Assembly (NCBI GenBank): GCA_032622095.1
Contig: CP136068.1
Coordinates: 54,088,025 to 54,152,024, forward strand
Source: Siphonodentalium dalli
Taxonomy: Eukaryota > Mollusca > Scaphopoda > Gadilida > Siphonodentaliidae
Direction: 5' to 3'
Length of the DNA: 64,000 nt
The notes under the pieces were generated by a model. It did no database searches. It was not told the origin of the DNA and saw nothing but the letters and a program-made list of their open reading frames with translations. This document shows positions 55,173 to 64,000 of the stretch, piece after piece (the stretch's first letter is position 1; every line of letters starts with the position of its first letter). The position numbers were made by a program, and so were the translations under genes.

Positions 55173-56346
55173 CGACGAGTGGTCAATCCGGACGTTGACA
55201 CTATGTTTACCATACTATGATTTGGGTAAACATAAAAACTGATATATATATTTTTGCTATTGCTGATTTCCTCAAAACTTAAATGCATGTATAGGAATCT
55301 CCATTATACTAGAAATGTTGTTGTTTAAATTTGCCATTGTGGAAAGTAATTGGGAGGGTATTGTTGAATCAAGGCACTAAAATTGATTAATATAGAAAAA
55401 ATTGTAGCTGATCTCCTATAAACTAATATAGGCATCTGCATGATACGAGGAATCTGGTGGTGTTGTTTAAAGTTTAAAGTAGTGCAGTCAGAAATTGAGA
55501 TGAGTCAGAGACATTAATGAAAACATTTTGTCATAAATTTGTGCCAAACATAGATTTTAAAAATCTCTGTGAAACGAGGACTCTGAAGGTAGAACTCCTT
55601 GTTCAATAAACAATGAACATTTTTTTTTTTTTTTAATTTATTTTTGTTATTTAAATCCAAGATATGGAAAAACTAACATCATTATAACATCCACCTGGGA
55701 ACCCCGACACCCGAGTCACCACACCAACTTTGATTAAAATTGGTCCAAGGGTCTGGGAGAAAAATCGCTAAGAGACAGATCCTACTCTTTTATACATATA
55801 TAGAATTTGGCACCGATTTTTCTAACTGATATACATAATATGGGCATCTCCATAATATATACATATTAATTGTGTGGTTCAAAGTTGGTAAAGTGACGCC
55901 CTCCGAGTCTGGGATGGATGTCAGGACACCAAAATTGATATAAAAAACAAATAATTGCCCATAGAAAGCCATATAAAACATTTAGTTACTTTTAACCTTG
56001 ACAAAGCTGGGTAGCCATGCTAGTGAGTTCACCCTTTTATTCAAAAAGCTGTGTCTGGACAAGGCCAAACTAAATTTGTAACACTAATTATAGACCAACA
56101 CAATTTCTACTGGCACAGGGCTGAATACAAACGTGATGAATAATACTAAAAGCAATCTGTGGATGTTCGGCAATCTCAGGTCACAGTCGGTTGTTTTTCT
56201 GAGTGTTATGCAGTTTCTGGAAAATAACTGCAATGTGGTTATAGGTTTATAAACACACTGACTCAGTGGGAGTAGCTATTGCAAAACTATGGGAAAATCA
56301 GAAGAAGTATTAGTTGTATGTATATATATATATGAATTTGACTCAC
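55173..56346 (-). other. Intronic sequence of the PNKD-like gene
   Basis: Part of intron 53466-56346. Contains the GGTCTGGGAGAAAAAT phrase (near 55750) shared with about 30400. No exon seen. Confidence 0.4.
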
Positions 56347-56439
56347 TGAGTTGTCCCTGCTACGTTGTCCAGGGTACCACCGTATATTCTCATATCTGGA
56401 TACAGCTTCTTAAGTTCAGCATTTCCACCGGTGTGATCC
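56347..56439 (-). CDS. PNKD: PNKD-like hydrolase, exon completing the THxHxDH motif
   Basis: 93 bp, acceptor AATTCCAG, donor ACTCA|GTGAGT. It finishes the Trp codon and continues DHTGGNAELKKLYPDMRIYG then GTLDNVAGTT. The Asp and His of DHTGGN complete the hallmark metal-binding motif begun in exon 57887-57945, so the intron splits the active-site motif between Trp and Asp. Confidence 0.93.
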
Positions 56440-57886
56440 CTGGAATTAAAAAACACAACTTTTCATGGGACCATAAATTCAATTTTATTAGCAAATTATG
56501 CTTATGTGTAATACATATGGATAACTGTAACACATAATACTTAATGGTCCCATCATTAGGCACTATTTAGTGTGAACCGCTTGTGGTTAACACTATGTGC
56601 CCAACAGCCACAGTGCTATATTCTTCAATAAAGCACAGCCACATAACATTCCATTTTTCAAATGAACATATCATATGATGCAAACATAAAGATGCCCTGT
56701 CCAATTTAACACTCCTATATTAATATTTCTTCCGCCTCGAGGGTGAACAATATTTTATTTGAGTCGAGGAACCCACTTTTAAACATATAGTTATGAGATT
56801 TCAATTTTTTAAATCTATTTATTTTTTCCCCACCTTGAATTCCATACCAGTGTATGGTGATGCCTTGTTCGAACTGGAATTCCCCAGAACGTGTAATCAT
56901 GAATCACACATGTAAACAAACAAATTTGTGATTGGCATTGTATTATTACTTTCTATTATCCATGAATAAAACATGATTACTGAATGGGGAATACGTATAG
57001 CTATAACTTTGCAGGCTAATTATAACAAGATACTGTCAATTTTGTTTCTGGCAATAATTTTTGTCACTTCCTGTCTCCTAAAGCCACCACGAGTGACCTT
57101 CCGAACTCTGGTTACAGAGTCCGCGCATGTCCGTATATATTTCAGGTAGAATTTTTGCTAGGCTGTCAAATATTCAGTCGATAAAATAAATAGATTTCAA
57201 AAAGCAAAATCAAATAACTAAGCTTTGAAGGAAGGTTTCTTTGACTCTCATCAAATATTTTTTACTCCTGAAGCTGACGAAATAATAAATTAGCAGTGTT
57301 GAATCGGACATGGTGTCTTTAATGAACTAAGACGGTCTTCCTTAGGCATGGCCTTCCTGCAACAAACATTATGTAGATCAGAGGCATTCAGAAATAGCAA
57401 AAACGACACTGACCTCTACTTATATACAGATTGTTATGGGAAAATAAACAGTGACAACAAGAGTTGGGCTGTTGCCTGGTGAATACCCCCTGTGGTATAC
57501 TGCCTATAGTGGCCATACCATAAGTAGGACCAAGTGGACAGTGACCATTCTCATTCACATTAGTGGGTTCTGTTTTATTATTAAAATTAAAGCCCTCCTG
57601 ATGACCCACATCTTTACCAAATTTTATCAAGATCCAACAACCTATGTCTGAGACATCTGCTGGGATGGACGATAAATCAGCATTTCCAAATGAACAAGAG
57701 AAATAACTCTAAAACAGAAAATGCGGGCAACTTCATTGGTACCGATTGCGAACCCTGATACCCACCATTCATTTTATGAGGGAATTGTAAAAATGTTCTG
57801 CTCACTTACACCATTCAAGCATATGACTACTATTTTATAATTCATTAGCAGGAGTATGATATGGGAAAGAAAAAGTTTAATCTTAC
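56440..57886 (-). other. Intron of the PNKD-like gene
   Basis: No exon seen. A repeat-like stretch at about 57440-57660 (TGCCTGGTGAATACCCCCTG; ATGACCCACATCTTTACC) reads like the end of a dispersed element, but I cannot name it. Confidence 0.4.
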
Positions 57887-57945
57887 CAGTGCTTATGGGT
57901 GATGAGTATGGAGTGTGGAATTAGTTTCCTTTCATTGAGCACTTT
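57887..57945 (-). CDS. PNKD: PNKD-like hydrolase, 59-bp exon with THKH
   Basis: Acceptor TCCATTTTCAG, donor CACTG|GTAAGA. The peptide KVLNERKLIPHSILITHKHW carries the first two metal-binding histidines of THKHWDH. Too short to be seen as an open frame on its own; supported by motif, splice sites and phase on both sides. Confidence 0.92.
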
Positions 57946-58189
57946 CTGAAAATGGAAGTAAAATATCAAGGTAGTATATTATGTCTATTACGGGAAGAGA
58001 TAAAGCGATATAGTGATCACTCGTCTGGATTGGCTCACAAATATATAAACAGTTTTTGTAAAAATGGCCTAAACATTTTGTCTTAAGATTATTTTTTTTA
58101 TAAATATACGATTAGTCTGTACATGTACGTGGATATGAATATGAATAATTCTCACACTATCTGATTAATTATTTGTATAGTGATATTTG

Positions 58190-58325
58190 TTTTGGGGGAA
58201 GCAGGAAGACAGCCCGGCAGGGCTATGTTCCCCCCAGCAATATACTGCATTATTATCTAGTTATATGTTAATTCCATTGTACTTTTCATATGTGTATTGT
58301 AAATAAAATTATCCTATCCTATACT
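58190..58325 (+). mobile_element. LINE 3'-end fragment
   Basis: Ends TGTAAATAAAATTATCCTAT plus CCTAT; inverse of 48591-48800, including the GGAAGACAG and CCCAGCAATAT words. Confidence 0.5.
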
Positions 58326-58832
58326 ACTGGACAGATTTTATAACTCGGTACTTGAGCTATTCATCTAACATAACAAAATGTTATTTATATCCGTTCCAGC
58401 TAACAGAAAAAAGTTAATTATTCTAGTCATCCTGACTGGAAATAAAAAGGATAAATAATTAATTTTCATTACAAAGGTTTTTGTGTACAGAGAGCATCAG
58501 AGAAAACAGTATGAAAAACCACAGGTCCCCAAAACAATTTGACCCCACCCCAAGTAATACTATATATATATATATATGAATTAACATGAATACCGATTTG
58601 TAAACATGCATATGGACAAGAATATAAGTTTATTAATTTTAGAGTGTAAATTCATTGCTTCTTCGATATACTTTTGTTTTATATTTGACCAATGACAAAT
58701 TAGTGTTATGTCATTTCAGCTTACAAAAAAAATGGCCATCAGATGAATTGAAATTTACACTTCCGGGTTGTGAAATGGAATGGTTGCATTGAAATTGGAA
58801 AATAGGCAACAGCAATAAGACATTCAGACAGC

Positions 58833-59774
58833 TGCAATGCTAGTCCAAGTCTGCTTGTACAAACACCAGCTAAGATATTGGGATAGCGAAATTCTGTTTT
58901 TCATCCGAGACCGCCCCAATACCATTTGTATGACATGAGTTACGCATTAAATATCACAATTGAGACAGTAAACGGGTTTATTCCGTAGAAGACATGATAT
59001 TTGTTCTGAAAACCACATCAGTTGGTAATTTAATGTGAAATAAAGACATTTCCGCAGTGTTTACATATTATAAAAAGTATGCGAACTCAATTGACCTCAT
59101 GAAGTGACATCGGCATATTCTGGGGAAAATATTCTAGCAATTGTAAGGTAAACATAAACAAAACCACGTGGTCATAAATTGAATTAGTTCTATCACTTAT
59201 ACCCGGTAATTTGTAAATTAAAAATTGCATATATATCGCGAGACGTTCCATGTAAGGATTGTTTAACTAATAAGTAATATACATGTAGGACCACTTACAG
59301 TTAAAATAAACACATAATAGTGGTGGGATGTTGGAATAAAATAACAGGGCACATTGTCGGCAATCTCTTGTGTATGGGTGTATGCGATTGTTTATGAGTG
59401 ATTTTGGGTGTACTGGATTGTTGGCATAGAAGCCAAACTTAGCCGAGTATATTACGGAACACTTCGGCTTTCAGTTAAAACTTAAACAAACTGATGTTAG
59501 TCCTAACAAACCAGAATATTCTATGTCTAATTTAACATGAAAGTTAGATTATTATACACCATTATGACCATAAGATGTCACTCTTTCCGATATATATAGC
59601 ATCAGTTATTGATTTGTTAGGTAAAATGGAGTAAAATAGACTACAATTCCCGTCACCAACTCTGGGCGTAACTCATGTCATACAAATGGTAATGGGGCGG
59701 TCTCGGACGAAAAACAGCATTTCGATATCCCAATGTTTAGCCGGTTTTCGTACGAACTTGAATCAATTGCATTG
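58833..59774. mobile_element. DNA element with ~110-bp inverted ends
   Basis: The left arm 58833-58944 and right arm 59666-59774 are inverted with good identity (GACCGCCCCAATACCATTTG, TATGACATGAGTTACG, TTGGGATA words). No transposase frame inside the 0.7-kb interior. Target duplication not clear. Lies in PNKD-like intron 57946-60180. Confidence 0.75.
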
Positions 59775-60180
59775 TATCCATTAACGCACCCAACCGAGAA
59801 ATTCTATTTTCAACAATGCAAGTGCCAACGCATACCTTATATGACAGTGCGTGTGTCATGGACTCATGGCGTCATGTAGTGGTTCTTGTTTTCAATAAAA
59901 TAAAAATGGCAGCTTAGTCTTTGACTCGAAGGAAATTTGAATTGTATTTATGAAAATAAAGATTTAGGTGTTCGAATTTGACAGGTGGCTTTATTGAAGA
60001 ATTCATTTATAACAAAAAGATTCATTTGCAATAATGCATTTATTCTAATATTGAACTCATCAGCTACATTCAGAAGCTCTGTGTTATAAAACAATGGATA
60101 AATGTAAACAGTTCAAGGGATACAATGCAATGAGGCAACACAACACAGTCATCTAAACACTACTATAAATGTCAACTTAC

Positions 60181-60293
60181 AAGTACAGGTTCTGGGTCGC
60201 CCGGATCAATTAGTACAGATGTCATGGACTCTTTATCGAGCACCAGGTAGGCATAGTTGTCTGTCAGTGAAGCTATCGGCAAGATTTCTAGAT
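60181..60293 (-). CDS. PNKD: PNKD-like hydrolase, exon with N-terminal MBL strand region
   Basis: 113 bp, acceptor TTTTTTTCAG, donor GTACTT|GTAAGT. It gives LEILPIASLTDNYAYLVLD then KESMTSVLIDPGDPEPVL. LTDNYAYLV-D and the DPGDP turn are the first beta-strand signature of the glyoxalase-II/PNKD metallo-beta-lactamase fold. The split Asp codon (G|AT) joins it in phase to exon 62498-62616. Confidence 0.94.
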
Positions 60294-60446
60294 CTGAAAA
60301 AAATAGGGAAAAACTAACAGAAGATATTCATACAGAACAACATATCATCCCAGAGAATGGGCACACAATTGCATTCATACCCCTCCATGTTAAATTTTTG
60401 GCATGTGAAAGTGTTATTGGGCACTTGGGTATCTCATAATTGCAAT

Positions 60447-61634
60447 TAGTGATGAGCCGATAATCGGGAACGACAATCGGAATCGGCCGATTGTGGCCCA
60501 TCGGATGACAATCGGTACTCGGGTTTGAACATCGGGATTTCCGATTGTCTAAATAATAAATAGGTGCTTGTTTTTCTTCAATGAACTGGTTTAAATATGA
60601 TGATGTTTTGTTGAATAAATGACCTGTAAACATGGGGAAAGTGATCCCAAACACAAACTTGATATAAAGACATGTCCTCTTCAATACCCCGGCCGTACCT
60701 GGGTCTATGTTTGAACAATATATAGTGGGGATCACCGGGAAGCACGTGACACTTTGTGTTATAGAGTGACGCTGCAAGCATGACGCCGTGATTGCGCATA
60801 ATAATTAATTATTGGCATACCGGAACAGTCGTTTCAGTGGATTGATTTCATTAGCATTATGATGTACACAACGTACATATCATGGGACTCATGTACGACC
60901 ATAGGTAACTTTATTGTTCGTCAACATGTAGACATTTTGATTTATGTCAGACTATCAAAAATCAAGATGTATGCATACGGATTACAACAGAGCTATCTAT
61001 ATAGTACATACAGTGTAACAGGTATAAATTATACTATAGAAACCGAAAGTGCATGTCACGTGACTTTAAATAGTCAAAGACAATGTCATTCCATCCAGTC
61101 AGCCTCGTGTGACGTCACGTATAGGTCACCACCAATGATTATTATGATGACCACGCTGAAATCGAATCGTGTCTGTGAAATTGACATGAACATGGTGTAA
61201 CTTGCAACTAGTTCAGTCGGCTCATTTCCTTTGATGTGATGTCTTTGAATTGGGATCAAAGAAAAATGCCGTTTGATGAATTGTTATCAAAAACGAACCG
61301 TGGACATGTCGTCATGTCATCAAACTTTCAAACAATTTGTTATGGAATAGCCTAAAAAAATACATGGGTAAGTTGCCTGTATTCGATCACAAGTCCGCCC
61401 ATGCCCACCTACATGTATATACTTACCCAAACATATACTTATGTATACTGTGTACTGGCATATTATTTCGTTTGTTGCTTGCTTCTATAATTCTAAGTAT
61501 TATATAACACATATATAACATATATGCTGCTATAATTATTGAAATAATCGGAATCGGCACCTGAATCGGCCGATTGTGATCTCAAATAATCGGCAATCGG
61601 CGCAAGGCTCTATTTGACAATCGGCTCATCACTA
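60447..61634. mobile_element. hAT element C, 1.19 kb, intronic
   Basis: Ends TAGTGATGAGCCGATAATCG and the inverse of TAGTGATGAGCCGATTGTC, with an exact 8-bp target duplication ATTGCAAT (60439-60446 and 61635-61642). Subterminal ATCGG/CCGAT words are dense at both ends. A different family from A and B. Internal frames are short and no transposase domain was recognised. It lies in PNKD-like intron 60294-62497. Confidence 0.92.
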
Positions 61635-62497
61635 ATTGCAATCTGGCTGACACTTATTCTCGCTGGACATTTTGTCTATGCAACAAATATCAATCAAAAT
61701 GTTATGATAATTTATTTACTTTTTAACAATAATGGCAATGCATATGTGATAATGTGGGGGGGGAATATTTTGAAATTATTCAAAATGAGCATGGATTATC
61801 CAACAGATAGGGGCCAGCCTAGGTGGCGACTTGGGAGACATCTTCTCCCTATTTTTGTCCCAGGGAGAAGTGACTTCCCAGTATGCATATGTCCCAACAT
61901 CATATTTCAATTATATTTACATATTATACTGGGGTTCTCACTCTCTGTAATGGTTTTGTTAACAGGCTCTTGTGTTGCATAAAATTTATTGGATCATAGA
62001 AGAGTGATGTGGGGAGGTGTAAATTGAACTTCAGCCATTGTTACTTCTCCCTAATATTTAAAACTCCCTAATAACAGTCGAAGAGTGACTTCTCCAAATT
62101 TGAAACCCCTTGGCTTGACATAAATACGTAATATGAGATTATATAATTTTCAATAATAAAATATGAAATAGAATATATAGGAGTTATAGGTACAAATTCA
62201 CATGGGGTCGACTTTGTTACTGAAGAATCGTATTGTGATCGCAATGCACTTACTCCCACATTTTGATATATATTGTTGACTGCATATACATGTATGGCTC
62301 CTTAGTGGCTGTGAGTGGTAAATCTAGCATTCAACACTAAAGCTAAGGGATAAATTCAATTGTTTCATTGCGAAAATCTAATTAGGCATGGAATGGTATG
62401 CTATTAGAAATGAGAAGTGAGAAATGGAATTGTCGTTATACCAGGCCACCATTCGTCACTGCGGGTTATTGTGATCTCTCAATGTGATCTAACTTAC

Positions 62498-62616
62498 CAG
62501 CTGCAGTATAGGATTGAGTCTCAGAGTGACTGCCGTTGGGGAATTTCTCTCGAGCTTTGGCAATGTCTCTCTGATGATAATAATAACCAACTCGTGTTCT
62601 TGTGTATAGGAAATAT
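62498..62616 (-). CDS. PNKD: PNKD-like hydrolase, first visible exon
   Basis: 119 bp, acceptor TTTTTTTTTATCAG, donor GCAGCTG|GTAAGT. It encodes YFLYTRTRVGYYYHQRDIAK then AREKFPNGSHSETQSYTAA. The LYTRT-x-(V/L)GY...RA(R/K)-x-x-(Y/F)P-x-G block is specific to PNKD, lying between its N-terminal membrane/targeting part and the hydrolase domain; it is not found in ordinary glyoxalase II. The remaining N-terminus must be in an exon to the right that I could not identify, so the visible product is 293 residues without its start. Confidence 0.9.
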
Positions 62617-62742
62617 CTGATAAAAAAAAATGTAGTTTCTGATTAGTGTCCTGAGAGTTATTTTGTGGCCTTGGTTCATTACCCAGCTTACCAGGTGACT
62701 TGGGACAGTCTCCTTTCTTCCACAAATTTTCCCATACTTTAA

Positions 62743-63610
62743 AAAAATGAAAGTGTCAATGACACTGTAAATTATTCCTTTCCCAGTTGAGCTACAGTGT
62801 CATTGACACTGTAGCTCAATTTGGAAAGGGAATAATTTCATGTGTTGCAGTCAATGAAGTGATTAGGGATGCAGAAAGTTGAAATGTCTAAGTAATACAA
62901 GATTATCAACATGAAGAGATATATATAAAGTAAAATCCAAGATGGTTGCTGGCGGCTATGTTTTCGAATGAAATTCAGAAACATTTGATAGCTTCCATCT
63001 ACTAGATCAATATCATTATTAATATGAAGTTTGGTGATGATCGGCTGAGGGAAGTGGACTGTTGGGTGTGCCAAAAGATTTAGTCATGCGAAGAGTAAAA
63101 TCCAAGATGGCTGCCAGTGGACATGTTTTATGACCGATGACCGCAAAATGACTCGTTCCCATCTAGATGTCAATGTAAACAGCCATAATAAATTTCATAA
63201 TGATACGACTTGTAGCCAGTGCCAAAGGATTTAGTCATGCAATCAGTAAAATCCAAGATGGCTGTCAGTGGCCATGTTTTATGGCCAAATGATACCAAAA
63301 TGACTCGTTCCCATCTACATGTCAATATTAACATCCATACAAATTTCATGATGATCAGACAAAACTCTGGCCTGTAGCCCGTGCTAATTGAATTTTGAAA
63401 TCCAAGATGACCGCTGGTGGCCATGTTTTTTGGTGAATGACCCCAAAATGACTCGTTTCCCATCTACATGTCAATGTGAATATCCATGAGAAATTTCATA
63501 ATGATTCAACCAAAGGTACGACCTGTAGCTCATGCCAAAGGATTTAGTCATGCAAAGAGTATAATCCAAGATGGCTGCTGGTGGCCATGTTTTACGGCTG
63601 TGTAATGTTG
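62743..63610 (-). mobile_element. Pearl/HINE-like element, AGCTCAAC family, inverted
   Basis: Starts with AGTGTCAATGACACT twice in inverted orientation around 62752-62835 (two right ends facing each other). It continues with four inverted core units (ATCCAAGATGGCTGC, GATTTAGTCATGC, ACTCGTTCCCATCTA). No left terminus with microsatellite is seen before the sequence changes near 63610. Confidence 0.75.
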
Positions 63611-64000
63611 TAGGGTCGGGTTTAGTTTCAAACCCGAAATGCATATGTGGTAGAGTGGTCAATTCCTACAATCATCACAGGATTATACGTTGAATAATAA
63701 GAATAACGTATAAAATAATTATTTAATTGAAGAATATCATTGTATTCAACATGCAAGCATATAGTCTATCTATAATGCGCCGATTTAGTGGTTGTATTCC
63801 CATGCATAAGTACACCAGCCCAAAGCTATGTTAACAGGGATAGTCCAGAATCTGGCATAAAATGGGTTAAATTCCGAAGTTGGGAATCCCAATAGATGTC
63901 AGCTAGCAAAGGGATGACTTTCAATTGACTCCCAAGTAAGTAATTAAAACGCACCGCCTGTACAGGTGGTGACTAAATGCCACTGTAGCATAAACACTGT
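63611..64000. other. Right edge, nothing recognised
   Basis: No exon of the PNKD-like gene and no named repeat seen. Confidence 0.35.

Noticed and set aside
60328-60777. 149-codon minus-strand frame
   Set aside because: It spans from intron into the left end of hAT element C with no splice support or domain; chance open frame.

Overview
This is a eukaryotic nuclear window. It is A+T-rich and intron-bearing, and most of it is transposable-element sequence. The repeat content points to a marine bivalve mollusc: pearl/Helentron-type elements (tandem ~160-bp cores, CCGT-type microsatellites, an AGTTATGGCCC motif repeated across several families), plus hAT, mariner/pogo and piggyBac miniature elements. 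The taxon is inferred from this repeat style, not proven.

Two host genes are supported by joined exons. (1) A plus-strand gene has coding exons 17177-17359 and 24270-24608. They splice in phase to a 173-residue protein of the UMAD1 type (N-terminal DGFVLLG box, C-terminal UMA domain), a candidate ESCRT-I accessory protein. Its 6.9-kb intron carries a 4.3-kb purine-skewed 23-bp minisatellite (19335-23645). (2) A minus-strand gene has seven visible exons between 62616 and 47910. They join in phase into a PNKD-like metallo-beta-lactamase-fold hydrolase (glyoxalase-II relatives) with all metal-ligand motifs intact; its 5' exon(s) were not found. A third, unidentified candidate exon lies at 43947-44084 (+).

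Layout. 1-6.5 kb: a mariner-like MITE, a pair of near-identical 450-bp elements and a hAT element with an exact 8-bp target duplication. 6.5-12.1 kb: a nearly intact APE-type LINE on the minus strand with two PHD fingers, a coiled coil, endonuclease and reverse transcriptase; both ORFs are split by +1 frame changes. 12.6-24.6 kb: the UMAD1-like gene with MITEs and the minisatellite. 24.9-27.5 kb: a piggyBac MITE, a GGTTCAC-rich tract and a pogo-like element. 28-41.3 kb: a dense mosaic of pearl/HINE-like elements in both orientations and a nested foldback. 45-47.6 kb: a second hAT of the same family, itself invaded by a pearl-like element. 47.9-62.6 kb: the PNKD-like gene, whose introns hold a palindromic MITE, a long-TIR element and a third hAT. 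62.7-63.6 kb: another pearl-like element.

No rRNA, complete tRNA, CRISPR array or bacterial-type operon is visible. The two host genes show no sign of acting together. The rest of the window is the record of several transposon families, and some of it may affect transcription of the two genes (intronic minisatellite, MITE close to the PNKD stop codon).
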